A stretch of 64,000 nt of DNA, from positions 496,001 through 560,000 of the forward strand of contig CP054180.1 in assembly GCA_015709635.1 (NCBI GenBank). The letters are read 5' to 3'. The DNA is from Gammaproteobacteria bacterium (lineage in GTDB: Bacteria > Pseudomonadota > Gammaproteobacteria > Burkholderiales > Nitrosomonadaceae). Position 1 is the stretch's first letter; the number at the start of each line of letters is the position of its first letter. Below the pieces are notes generated by a model that searched no databases, was not told the origin of the DNA, and saw nothing but the letters and a program-made list of their open reading frames with translations. Positions 34,850 to 43,852 of the stretch are shown piece after piece. A program made the translations under genes and the position numbers.

Positions 34850-36052
34850 TCACCCAAAAGAAAAATACTTCTTCAATTTATTCCAAAAACCATCGGTATC
34901 TGAATCGGCCGCGGCAGTTTTATCGATCAGCAAGTTCTCCATGATTAACTGGTAAATTCTCGATAGCTTACCGAGATCATCCACGGTCACGTGTTCGTTC
35001 AATTTGTGGATGGTGGCATTGCGTGGGCCGAATTCGATGACTTGCGCGCAGATATCGGCGATAAAGCGGCCGTCCGATGTGCCGCCGGAGGTGGACAACT
35101 GCGGTTCGATGTTGGTGACTTCGACGATAGCGGCATGCATGGCATCGGCTAGTTCCGCCTTGGGCGTGAGAAACGGTTTGCCCGACAGTTCCCATTGCAA
35201 ATCATAGTCCAAGCCATGTTTATCAAGAATTTCATGCACGCGGGCTTTGAGCGATTCGACCGTGCTGGCGGTGGAGAAACGGAAATTGAACAATAAGTTG
35301 AGTGTGCCAGGGATGACGTTGGTGGCGCCGGTGCCGCCGTGGATGTTGGAAATGTGCCAGGTGGTTGGCGGGAAATATTCGTTGCCTTGATCCCATTCGG
35401 TTTGCGCCAATTCCGCAATCGCAGGTGCGGCCAGATGAATCGGGTTTTTCGCCAGATGCGGATACGCGATATGGCCTTGGATGCCCTTGATCGTCAGATT
35501 GCCGGATAAGGAGCCGCGCCGGCCGTTTTTGATGGTGTCGCCCAGCGTGTCGGTACAGGTCGGTTCGCCGACAATGCAATAATCCAGCAATTCGCCGCGT
35601 GCTTTGAGCGTTTCGACTACTTTGACCGTGCCGTCGACCGCAACGCCTTCCTCGTCGGAGGTGATCAGCAGGGCGATCGACCCTTGATGATTGGCATGTT
35701 GTGCGACAAAAGCTTCAATAGCGGTGATAAAAGCGGCCAGCGACGATTTCATGTCGGCAGCGCCGCGCCCATATAACTTGCCATCCCGGATGGTTGGGGT
35801 GAACGGCTCGCTGTCCCATTGTTCCAGCGGGCCGGTCGGCACAACGTCGGTATGTCCGGCGAAACACAGTACCGGTGCCGCATCGCCGCGCCGCGCCCAG
35901 AGATTATCGACTTCGCCGAAGCGCATTCTTTCGATGTGGAAACTGAGTTTTTCCAGCCGCTCGATCAGAATTTCCTGGCAACCGTCATCGGCAGGGGTGA
36001 GTGAACGGCGGGCTATCAGTGTTTGCGCAAGCGACAGTGTGTCATCGGACAT
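34850..36052 (-). CDS. dapE: Succinyl-diaminopimelate desuccinylase
   Basis: DapE (400 residues) removes succinate from N-succinyl-LL-diaminopimelate in lysine and cell-wall precursor synthesis, using two zinc ions. Visible family motifs are CFAGHTDVVPTGP (zinc His and Asp), the catalytic and bridging residues in LLITSDEEGVAVDGTVKVVE, and STSGGTSDGRFIADICAQVI. The protein is about 25 residues longer than usual at its C-terminus (KTAAADSDTDGFWNKLKKYF). It is transcribed away from fadE. Confidence 0.96.
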   Translation of the reverse strand: MSDDTLSLAQTLIARRSLTPADDGCQEILIERLEKLSFHIERMRFGEVDNLWARRGDAAPVLCFAGHTDVVPTGPLEQWDSEPFTPTIRDGKLYGRGAADMKSSLAAFITAIEAFVAQHANHQGSIALLITSDEEGVAVDGTVKVVETLKARGELLDYCIVGEPTCTDTLGDTIKNGRRGSLSGNLTIKGIQGHIAYPHLAKNPIHLAAPAIAELAQTEWDQGNEYFPPTTWHISNIHGGTGATNVIPGTLNLLFNFRFSTASTVESLKARVHEILDKHGLDYDLQWELSGKPFLTPKAELADAMHAAIVEVTNIEPQLSTSGGTSDGRFIADICAQVIEFGPRNATIHKLNEHVTVDDLGKLSRIYQLIMENLLIDKTAAADSDTDGFWNKLKKYFSFG

Positions 36053-36082
36053 GATTTTTTCCTGAATTTAACAAGTTAAAAA

Positions 36083-36112
36083 TTGACGGCGGCCTGGGTG
36101 TATGAAATACAC
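36083..36112 (+). promoter_or_regulatory. Candidate promoter/operator between dapE and fadE
   Basis: TTGACG at 36083-36088 is a good -35 box, with a weak AATACA -10 box 17 bases on. The perfect inverted repeat GTGTAT-GAA-ATACAC (36098-36112) overlaps the spacer and -10, a usual place for a repressor. It lies 46 bases from the dapE start and 183 bases ahead of fadE, so it might serve either. The rest of the 242-base gap shows nothing else. Confidence 0.33.
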
Positions 36113-36294
36113 AACAAACGCGTCATAATACTTCAGCGTTACAGTAGGGATTTGAACGATTATCATGTAAATTTGAGACTGTAAGCTCTTTGAGAAGATT
36201 GCCGGATTTTACACGCCTGATCGAAGTCTTGTACAACACCGTGTCATCATGTACCGAGCTTGACCGGGCTTAACTCACTACGAGGAAGATTGCC

Positions 36295-38778
36295 ATGCTC
36301 CTGTTTCTCTTCTATGTCATCCTGTTTATCGTTGCTGTCGCCGGTGTGATTTTGGCTGTTCCAGTCATACGCCGCCATTTGGTTTCCAATCCGATACTGA
36401 AAATTTTCCGCAAAATGCTGCCGCAGATATCGCAAACGGAGCAGGAAGCGTTGGATGCTGGCACGGTTTGGTGGGAAGGCGAGTTATTCAGCGGCAAGCC
36501 GGATTGGAAAAAACTGCTGGCGTATCCCAAACCGCAATTGAGCGCGGAGGAACAGGCGTTTCTCGATGGTCCGGTGGAGCAATTGTGCGCCATGCTCGAC
36601 GAATGGAAGATTACGCATGAACTGAAGGATCTGCCGCCGGAAGTGTGGCAATTCATCAAAGAGAATGGTTTCTTCGGTTTGATCATTCCCAAGCAATACG
36701 GCGGTTACGGTTTTTCGGCGCTGGCGCATTCCGAAGTCGTGATGAAAATCGGTTCGCGTAGCGGCACGGGAGCGGTCACGGTGATGGTGCCGAATTCCTT
36801 GGGACCAGCCGAGTTGCTGCTGCATTATGGCACCGAGAAACAAAAAGAGTACTATTTGCCGCGTCTGGCCAAGGGCTTGGAAGTTCCTTGCTTTGCGCTG
36901 ACTTCACCGGAAGCGGGATCGGATGCCGGTGCTATGCCGGATTTTGGCATTGTCTGCCGCGGCGAGTACGACGGTAAAACCGATGTGCTGGGGATGAAGG
37001 TAACCTGGGAGAAACGCTACATCACCTTGGGTCCGGTTGCGACTATTTTGGGGCTGGCGTTCAAGTTGTACGATCCGGACCGGTTGCTGGGCAAAGGCGA
37101 AGACCTGGGCATCACGCTGGCGTTGATTCCGACCAATACACCGGGCGTTCATATCGGGCGGCGTCATTATCCGCTCAATGGCGCATTCCAGAATGGCCCG
37201 AACTGGGGTAAGGAAGTGTTCATTCCGATGGATTGGATCATTGGCGGGCAGGAAGGCGTCGGACAGGGATGGCGTATGCTGATGAACTGCCTGTCGGTTG
37301 GGCGCGCCATTTCCCTGCCGGCCACTAGTGTGGGCGCGGCAAAATTGGCGGCGCGCACTTCGGGTGCCTATAGCCGCGTGCGCACGCAATTCAAAACGCC
37401 GATCGGTTATTTTGAAGGAATTGAGGAGGCACTGGCGCGCATCGGCGGCAATACCTACATGATGGACGCCGCGCGTGTTATGACTGCCAGCGCGGTCGAT
37501 CTGGGCGAAAAGCCTTCTGTCGCTTCGGCCATCGTCAAATATCATCTGACAGAGCGCGGGCGCCAGGCGATCAATGACGCGATGGACATACACGGCGGCA
37601 AAGCCATTTGTATCGGTCCGAGAAACTATCTGGGGCGCACCTATCAGCAGATCCCGGTCAGCATCACCGTGGAAGGCGCCAACATTCTGACGCGCAACAT
37701 GATCATATTCGGCCAGGGCGCGATCCGATGCCATCCTTATCTGCTGAAAGAAGTCAATGCGACGCATGATAACAATCCGGACAGCGCATCGCTGGCGTTT
37801 GATGAAGCGTTGATCGGGCATGCCAAGTTTACCCTGCGCAATACGGCAAATGCTCTGGTTTATGCGCTATTCGGCGACTATATCAAAGACAATGCACCGG
37901 AAAACTGCGCAGCGGAGACGGCGGCTTACTACCGCCAATTGGCGCGTTTCTCTGCCAGCTTTGCGTGCATCGCCGATATCGGACTGATGCGCTTGGGCGG
38001 CTCGCTCAAACGCAAGGAGCGATTGTCCGCGCGCTTGGGGGATATTCTGAGTTTGCTGTATTTGTGCTCAGCCACGTTGAAGCGGTTTGAGGATGACGGC
38101 CGTCCCGCTGCGGATTTGCCGCTGCTGCATTGGTCCATGCAAGATGCTTTGTATCGCCTGCAGCAAGCGTTCGATGAGTTTCTGACCAATTTCCCGGCGC
38201 ATATTGCGCTTATCTGGTTGTTGCGTGCGCTGGTGTTCCCGCTCGGCAAACGCTGCAGACCACCGTCCGATGCGCTGGCGCATGAGGTTGCCCGCTTGCT
38301 GATGGAACCGGGTGCTGTGCGCGACCGGTTGACCGCCGGGGTTTTTGTGCCGACAGCGGATAACGAGCCGATGGCAGACTTGGAACAAGCTTTGCGCTGT
38401 GTGATTGAGTGCAGCGCCATCGAAGCCAAACTGCGCGAAGCGGTCAAACAACACAAAATCACCGATCACGGCGACGGGCAAATTGCGCAAGCAGTGCAGT
38501 TGAACATCATCACGCAGGAAGAAGCGGATCTGCTAAATAAATTGAAGGATCTGCGCGGCCGGGTGGTTAAAGTGGACGATTTTCCGCCTGATTTCGGTCA
38601 CGAAACAAGAACAGACACGGGAATTTCCGGAGCAATCAGTCATGTGGCGAGCGCCGCCGGTGTCGGTGCTGCTAGTTTTGTTGCAGCGGTGAGTGCCGCG
38701 GCCGCTGCGGCTGCCGAAGTAGTGGAAAGCATTTCTTCAGACGAGGGCGGTGGCGAAGATGAGCAAGACAGGGAATGA
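36295..38778 (+). CDS. fadE: Acyl-CoA dehydrogenase, FadE type
   Basis: An 827-residue membrane-associated acyl-CoA dehydrogenase that catalyses the first oxidation of fatty-acid beta-oxidation. It has an N-terminal hydrophobic helix (about 1-27), then the flavin core with IKENGFFGLIIPKQYGGYGF, FALTSPEAGSDAG and the substrate loop DIHGGKAICIGPRNYLGRTY, and a long FadE-specific C-terminal helical domain. Length is close to E. coli FadE (814). The extreme C-terminus is an odd alanine run followed by an acidic tail. CGAGGAAG precedes the ATG. The acyl-CoA synthetase gene follows 55 bases later on the same strand. Confidence 0.94.
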   Translation: MLLFLFYVILFIVAVAGVILAVPVIRRHLVSNPILKIFRKMLPQISQTEQEALDAGTVWWEGELFSGKPDWKKLLAYPKPQLSAEEQAFLDGPVEQLCAMLDEWKITHELKDLPPEVWQFIKENGFFGLIIPKQYGGYGFSALAHSEVVMKIGSRSGTGAVTVMVPNSLGPAELLLHYGTEKQKEYYLPRLAKGLEVPCFALTSPEAGSDAGAMPDFGIVCRGEYDGKTDVLGMKVTWEKRYITLGPVATILGLAFKLYDPDRLLGKGEDLGITLALIPTNTPGVHIGRRHYPLNGAFQNGPNWGKEVFIPMDWIIGGQEGVGQGWRMLMNCLSVGRAISLPATSVGAAKLAARTSGAYSRVRTQFKTPIGYFEGIEEALARIGGNTYMMDAARVMTASAVDLGEKPSVASAIVKYHLTERGRQAINDAMDIHGGKAICIGPRNYLGRTYQQIPVSITVEGANILTRNMIIFGQGAIRCHPYLLKEVNATHDNNPDSASLAFDEALIGHAKFTLRNTANALVYALFGDYIKDNAPENCAAETAAYYRQLARFSASFACIADIGLMRLGGSLKRKERLSARLGDILSLLYLCSATLKRFEDDGRPAADLPLLHWSMQDALYRLQQAFDEFLTNFPAHIALIWLLRALVFPLGKRCRPPSDALAHEVARLLMEPGAVRDRLTAGVFVPTADNEPMADLEQALRCVIECSAIEAKLREAVKQHKITDHGDGQIAQAVQLNIITQEEADLLNKLKDLRGRVVKVDDFPPDFGHETRTDTGISGAISHVASAAGVGAASFVAAVSAAAAAAAEVVESISSDEGGGEDEQDRE

Positions 38779-38833
38779 CGTGAACTGAAAACATAAGAAC
38801 ACTGACAGAAATCCCGGTATAAAAAGGAACAGT

Positions 38834-40663
38834 ATGCAAGCAGAGCAAGCTGAAACGACAAGTATCATTTCACTGGAAGCAGCAAAAACGCTGGATGGTC
38901 TTTTTAAAGAACGCGTGCAGCGTTCGCCGCAAAAAGCAGCGTACCGCTATTTCAATCCGATCAGCGAAGAATGGGCAAGCTATACCTGGGAGCAAATGAA
39001 CCATTGGGTGGCACGCTGGCAAGCCGCGTTGCTTAAGGAGTCGCTCGCTGCGGGGGACCGCGTCGCGGTGATGATGAAAAATTGCCCGGAATGGGTGATG
39101 TTCGAACAAGCGGCGCTGGGTCTCGGATTAGTGGTGATTCCTTTGTACACCGACGACCGGGTTGAGAACGCCGCGTACGTTATCAATGATGCCGACGTTA
39201 AATTGCTGTTGCTGGATAACTCGCATCAATGGCAGCAGTTTCTGACCATTCACGATGAAATAGAGGGATTGCAGCGGGTTGTGATTCTTAGGCCTTTTGA
39301 GCCGGATAGCATCGATGCCTGCGACAATGTCCGTGTCGTGGCGGCGACGGATTGGGTGGCGGTGCACGCTGGCGATGTCCAGCATATCCCCGACGATCCG
39401 CATGCGCTGGCCACGATCATTTATACCTCCGGCACCTCGGGCCGTCCCAAAGGCGTGATGCTCAGTCATCATAATATTTTGAGCAATGCTTCTAGCTGCT
39501 TACAAGTGATTCCGGTAATGCCGGAAGATTTGCTGCTGTCCTTTTTGCCACTGTCGCATACTTTCGAGCGTACGTCGGGTTATTACGTGCCGATGATGGC
39601 GGGCGCCACAATTGCCTATGCACGTTCGATTCCGCAATTGCAAGAAGATTTGCTAACCGTTCGTCCTACCTTGCTGATTTCGGTGCCGCGTATCTACGAA
39701 CGGGTTTATTCAGGCATCCGGACAAAACTTGCTGAGGGTTCCGGTTTTGCGCGCTGGCTATTCAACTTTGCGGTTGAGGTGGGCTACAGCCGCTTTGAAC
39801 TCCAGCAAGGCAGGGGGTACCAGCGCTTGTCGCATGTGTTGTGGCCAATACTCGAGCGGCTGGTGGCCGGCAAGGTGCTGGGCAAAATGGGCGGACATTT
39901 GCGCATGGTCATGAGTGGCGGCGCCGCTTTGTCGCCTGAGGTTTCGCGCATCTTTATCGGCCTTGGCTTGCCGGTGCTGCAAGGTTACGGCATGACGGAG
40001 AGCAGTCCGGTGGTGTGTGCCAACCGGGTCAGCGATAACGTACCTGCCAGCGTCGGTTTGCCGATTCCCGGCGTGATGGTCAAGCTGGGCGAGAACAATG
40101 CACTGCTGGTGCGCGGACCGAACGTGATGCTGGGGTACTGGGGCAATCCTGACGCAACGAAAGCGGTGATCTCACCAGACGGTTGGCTGAATACCGGCGA
40201 TATCGCATCGATCGATGCGCAGGGGCATGTCACCATTACCGGGCGGTTGAAAGAAATCATTGTGCTGTCCACCGGCGAGAAAGTGCCGCCCGCCGATATG
40301 GAGACGGCGATTCTGCATGATCCGCTATTTGAGCAGGTGATGCTGATCGGTGAAGCGCGCTCCTATTTAAGTGTCCTGGCTGTGTTGAATGCAACCCGGC
40401 AGCAGGATCTTTTTGCGCACTACGGTCTGACGGACGATTCGGGTAATGAGCAGCAAAAGCATCAGCTGGAGAAAATCTTACTGGAAAAAATCGCAGCGCA
40501 AACGAGCGGATTTCCGGGTTACGCCAAAATACGCCGGGTGGCGGTCATTCACGAACCGTGGAATGTGGAAAACGGGCTGCAGACACCGACGCTCAAATTA
40601 AAGCGCGCCAAAGTACTGGAAAAATATAAGGCTGAAGTGGATAGGTTGTATACCGGGCATTGA
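38834..40663 (+). CDS. Long-chain acyl-CoA synthetase (AMP-binding)
   Basis: A 609-residue adenylate-forming enzyme that activates fatty acids to acyl-CoA. The phosphate-binding loop YTSGTSGRPKGVMLSHHN (about 197-214) and the GYGMTESSPVV and WLNTGDIASIDAQGHVTITG motifs are intact. The long form with a middle helical insert resembles the FAA1/FadD15 subclass rather than E. coli FadD. It is paired with fadE, giving a two-step start to fatty-acid degradation. Confidence 0.93.
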   Translation: MQAEQAETTSIISLEAAKTLDGLFKERVQRSPQKAAYRYFNPISEEWASYTWEQMNHWVARWQAALLKESLAAGDRVAVMMKNCPEWVMFEQAALGLGLVVIPLYTDDRVENAAYVINDADVKLLLLDNSHQWQQFLTIHDEIEGLQRVVILRPFEPDSIDACDNVRVVAATDWVAVHAGDVQHIPDDPHALATIIYTSGTSGRPKGVMLSHHNILSNASSCLQVIPVMPEDLLLSFLPLSHTFERTSGYYVPMMAGATIAYARSIPQLQEDLLTVRPTLLISVPRIYERVYSGIRTKLAEGSGFARWLFNFAVEVGYSRFELQQGRGYQRLSHVLWPILERLVAGKVLGKMGGHLRMVMSGGAALSPEVSRIFIGLGLPVLQGYGMTESSPVVCANRVSDNVPASVGLPIPGVMVKLGENNALLVRGPNVMLGYWGNPDATKAVISPDGWLNTGDIASIDAQGHVTITGRLKEIIVLSTGEKVPPADMETAILHDPLFEQVMLIGEARSYLSVLAVLNATRQQDLFAHYGLTDDSGNEQQKHQLEKILLEKIAAQTSGFPGYAKIRRVAVIHEPWNVENGLQTPTLKLKRAKVLEKYKAEVDRLYTGH

Positions 40664-40675
40664 GGAAGCAAAGCG

Positions 40676-41032
40676 ATGGCAAAAGACATGAGCAAACTGG
40701 ATAAAGTCGTTTTGGAAGCGCGCCGGAATGCCGAAAAACGCGCGCAAGGCTACCGTGAGCAAGCGCTGAAACTGTTTCCGTGGGTTTGCGGCGGTTGTGC
40801 CCGCACCTTCGATCACACGAATCTGCAGTTATTGGAAGTGCATCACAAGAACAGCAATCACGACGACAATCCGCCCGATGGCAGCAACTGGGAGCTCCTG
40901 TGCACCTATTGTCATGAACACGAACATTCCAAGCTCAAGGATGCCATGGGCCGCATGGATAGTGGACGAACGGAAGCGGTTGCGACGTTCAATCCTTTTG
41001 CCAATCTGAAGGATAGGTTGAAAAATAAATGA
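40676..41032 (+). CDS. yajD: YajD-family HNH nuclease-like protein
   Basis: A 118-residue protein with a complete zinc-HNH site: C38 and C41 (CGGC), H56-H57 in EVHHKNSN, N71 (SNWELL) and C76-C79-H80 (CTYCH). This pattern and the N-terminus KLDKVVLEARRNAEKRAQGY match YajD, a conserved proteobacterial HNH protein of unknown biological role. It starts 12 bases after the acyl-CoA synthetase gene and may share its transcript, though no functional link is evident. Confidence 0.92.
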   Translation: MAKDMSKLDKVVLEARRNAEKRAQGYREQALKLFPWVCGGCARTFDHTNLQLLEVHHKNSNHDDNPPDGSNWELLCTYCHEHEHSKLKDAMGRMDSGRTEAVATFNPFANLKDRLKNK

Positions 41033-41109
41033 GGAATAAATCGTAGTGCGGATGCTGCTTGCCTTTATTGTGGCATTACATTGATCGTGAAGATTTTTAT
41101 CCCGGTTCG

Positions 41110-41136
41110 TTGTGTTAAATAAATAGTGGTTATAAT
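41110..41136 (+). promoter_or_regulatory. Probable promoter of the helix-hairpin-helix gene
   Basis: TATAAT at 41131-41136 is a perfect -10 box. TTGTGT at 41110-41115 is a fair -35 box with a short 15-base spacer (or TCGTTG at 41107 with 18). The gene start lies 29 bases downstream of the -10 and is preceded by AAAGGAG. The -10 match is strong; the -35 is the weak point. Confidence 0.45.
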
Positions 41137-41165
41137 GAGTTTTTCCAGCCCAAAGGAGTCAGGTC

Positions 41166-41597
41166 ATGGTGAAGTTGACTGATGTCAAAGGAATCGGTCC
41201 GGCGACGATCAAAGTGTTAGCGGAGCACAAAATCAGAACGGTTGAGGCATTGGCGGCACTCAGTCTGGCCGAGTTGCAAAAAATACCGGGATTCAGCGGA
41301 GATTTACGCGCACGCGCCGTGAAGCAATCAGCAACGGATTGCTTGCAGGGGAAAGCGGTTAAGCAAACGAGCGCAGCCAGCAGTGGCGCTGAAGCTACGG
41401 TTAAAAAGGCGGTAAAAGCAAAGGTTGCTGCCGGTTTGATCGCGAATCAGCCCGAAGCGGATGAAACAAAGGATAAAAGTAAGAAGAAAGCGCACAGAGA
41501 CGGCAAGAAAAAAGTAAAAGACAAAGAAAAGAAAAAAAAGAATAAAGATAAAAATAAAAAGAAAAACGGCAAGAAAAAAGATAAAAAGAAATCATAG
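41166..41597 (+). CDS. Helix-hairpin-helix protein with poly-lysine tail
   Basis: A 143-residue protein with an N-terminal helix-hairpin-helix domain (about 1-62: LTDVKGIGPATIKVLAEHKI, then LAELQKIPGFSGDLRARAV) that could bind DNA non-specifically. Residues from about 78 onward become almost pure lysine (KDKEKKKKNKDKNKKKNGKK at about 120-139), a histone-H1-like tail. It may be a nucleoid-binding protein. It converges with sixA and overlaps its end by 6 bases. Confidence 0.85.
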   Translation: MVKLTDVKGIGPATIKVLAEHKIRTVEALAALSLAELQKIPGFSGDLRARAVKQSATDCLQGKAVKQTSAASSGAEATVKKAVKAKVAAGLIANQPEADETKDKSKKKAHRDGKKKVKDKEKKKKNKDKNKKKNGKKKDKKKS

Positions 41598-42104
41598 TTC
41601 CTTGGGTCTGATCAAACACTGTATCTGCGCCTGATGAGCTTTTGCCGAAATGGTTGCTGTACCAAAATCCAGTACGGCGACCGCAGCGGTGGTAAGCAGT
41701 TTGCCGGATTCGCTGACAGGCGGAGGTTCTTTGGCCAGGTGACAGAGTAATTGATCCAGACCGGGATTGTGGCCGATGATCAGGAGTGTGTGAATTCCTT
41801 CGCCGTATTGGTTGATCAGCGCAATCAGGTCCGGTAACGATGCTTCGTAGATTCTGCTTTCCCAAAGTACGCTTTTCCGAGTCAGATCCAATTGCTCCAG
41901 GACCCCTTGGCATGTTTGTTTTGCCCGCAGTGCAGGTGAGCATAGGATGTGGTCGATACGATATTGCTGCTGTTTTAGCCATTGCCCCATTTGCTGGGCG
42001 GCTTTCCTGCCGCGCTTGGTCAGCGGCCGGTCAAAATCGGACCTGTCCCCTTCGCGCCAGTCCGACTTGGCATGCCGCATGATGATCAGCTGGTGTTTGG
42101 GCAT
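41592..42104 (-). CDS. sixA: Phosphohistidine phosphatase
   Basis: A 170-residue histidine-phosphatase-superfamily protein with the RHG-type catalytic motif IIMRHAKSDW (R10-H11), the second arginine and acidic residue in DFDRPLTKRGRKAAQQMG, and the later GHNPGLDQLL histidine. Together these mark SixA, which removes phosphate from histidine of phosphotransfer proteins. It diverges from ppx, 48 bases apart, so they may share a control region. Confidence 0.9.
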   Translation of the reverse strand: MPKHQLIIMRHAKSDWREGDRSDFDRPLTKRGRKAAQQMGQWLKQQQYRIDHILCSPALRAKQTCQGVLEQLDLTRKSVLWESRIYEASLPDLIALINQYGEGIHTLLIIGHNPGLDQLLCHLAKEPPPVSESGKLLTTAAVAVLDFGTATISAKAHQAQIQCLIRPKEL

Positions 42105-42152
42105 TGTTGATGACCTATAAAACCATTCATTAACTTACATATTATCACCCTT

Positions 42153-43649
42153 ATGGCACCGAACATGGATGAATCCTACGCCGCAGTGGATTTGGGTTCC
42201 AACAGTTTTCACATGATTGTGGCCAACTGGACGGATGACCGCTTGCAGATCATCGATCGTATGAAAGAGATGGTCAGGCTGGCTTCCGGGTTGAACGACA
42301 AACAGGAATTGACAAAGGAATCCATGCAACAGGCGCTGGAATGCTTGCAGCGCTTTGGTCAGCGCATCCGCGAAATTCCCCATGTGAACGTACGCGCGGT
42401 CGGCACGAATACGCTGCGCCAGGCGCGCAACGGTGCGGATTTTTTGCTGCAGGCGCATCACGCGTTGGGTCATCCGATCGAAATCATCGCCGGACGTGAA
42501 GAAGCCAGGCTCATTTATTCCGGCGTCGCGCATACGCTGTACGATGAAGTGAATAAACGCCTGGTGATCGACATCGGTGGCGGCAGCACGGAATTGATCA
42601 TCGGCCAGGGGTTCGATACCTACCAGACGGAAAGCCTGTATATGGGCTGCGTCAATATGAGTCAGCGGTTTTTTGACGACGGTAAGATAAAAGCCAAAAA
42701 AATGCGCAAAGCCGTATTGTTTGCGATGCAGGAGCTGGAATCGCTGGAAACGGCGTACAAAAAAATGGGCTGGGATTATGCTTTGGGTTCTTCCGGTACC
42801 GTGATCGCCATCCGCGATGTGGTACAAGCGCAAGGCTGGTGCGATTCCGGTATTACGGCGGGCGCGCTGACGAAATTGCTGGATACGCTGGTGGCGATCG
42901 GCGACAGCGCACTGATCGATTTTGTCGGTTTATCCGAACGCAGAAAGCCGGTGTTTGCCAGCGGCGTCGCGATACTGTACGGTATTTTTGAAGCACTCAA
43001 CTTGAAGAAAATCGACGTATCCGAGGGTGCGCTGCGTGAAGGCTTGCTGTACGACCTGATCGGCCGGGTGCATGATGAAGACATCCGGGACCAGACGATC
43101 ATGGCGGTGGCGCAAAGGTACAGTGCTGATTTGGAGCAGGCCGGACGGGTAAAAGAAACAGCCGAAAACTTTTTTCACCAGGTAAAAGCCGCTTGGGAAT
43201 TGGATGAAAAAAACGACCTGAAATTGTTGCGTTGGGGCGCTTACCTGCATGAAATCGGCTTATCGGTCGCGCATAACCAATATCACCGGCATGGCGCCTA
43301 TCTGACCGCCAACTCGGACTTGGCCGGATTTTCACGGCAGGAGCAGATGCAGCTGGCGATGCTGGTGCGCAGCCACCGGCGCAAGTTTCCTGTGGAAGAA
43401 TTCGAGCCGATCGCGCTGGCCATGAGAACCTCCGTCATGCGCTTGTGCATCCTGTTAAGACTGGCGGTGGTGCTGCATAGAAGCCGCTCCAATACCAGTC
43501 TGCCGAAGATACTGATCCAGGTGAACAAGAACCAGATTAATCTGGATTTCCCACCCGGCTGGCTGAATGAACACCCTTTGACGCTGGTTGATCTCAGCAC
43601 CGAGCAAAGCTTTCTGCAGAGCGCGGATATCCGGCTGCAATGTCATTGA
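42153..43649 (+). CDS. ppx: Exopolyphosphatase (Ppx/GppA family)
   Basis: A 498-residue Ppx/GppA phosphatase that shortens polyphosphate chains from the end. The actin-like ATPase-fold motifs are present: YAAVDLGSNSFHM near the start, VRAVGTNTLRQARN, and RLVIDIGGGSTELIIGQGF (about residues 136-154). The C-terminal part holds a HD-like helical domain (GAYLHEIGLSVAHNQYHRHG). ATG 42165 is an alternative start closer to the first strand. Polyphosphate kinase ppk1 is 4.7 kb downstream, so the two opposing enzymes are neighbours. Confidence 0.94.
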   Translation: MAPNMDESYAAVDLGSNSFHMIVANWTDDRLQIIDRMKEMVRLASGLNDKQELTKESMQQALECLQRFGQRIREIPHVNVRAVGTNTLRQARNGADFLLQAHHALGHPIEIIAGREEARLIYSGVAHTLYDEVNKRLVIDIGGGSTELIIGQGFDTYQTESLYMGCVNMSQRFFDDGKIKAKKMRKAVLFAMQELESLETAYKKMGWDYALGSSGTVIAIRDVVQAQGWCDSGITAGALTKLLDTLVAIGDSALIDFVGLSERRKPVFASGVAILYGIFEALNLKKIDVSEGALREGLLYDLIGRVHDEDIRDQTIMAVAQRYSADLEQAGRVKETAENFFHQVKAAWELDEKNDLKLLRWGAYLHEIGLSVAHNQYHRHGAYLTANSDLAGFSRQEQMQLAMLVRSHRRKFPVEEFEPIALAMRTSVMRLCILLRLAVVLHRSRSNTSLPKILIQVNKNQINLDFPPGWLNEHPLTLVDLSTEQSFLQSADIRLQCH

Positions 43650-43852
43650 TGGCCGTACCCTCCGGGTTTGGCTGACAGGTAAATTGCAAAAATACTCGAG
43701 GATTTCATCACAAGCTACAGTATTGTAAAGATTTCAACCTATTGAACATATCCGAAGCTAACGATAGACTGACGGTATTTTTGTGTCAGAAAAATCATGC
43801 GCTTTTTATTCATAGTTTTACCCGTCGATGCTTCAGTCAACAAGGAAATGGC

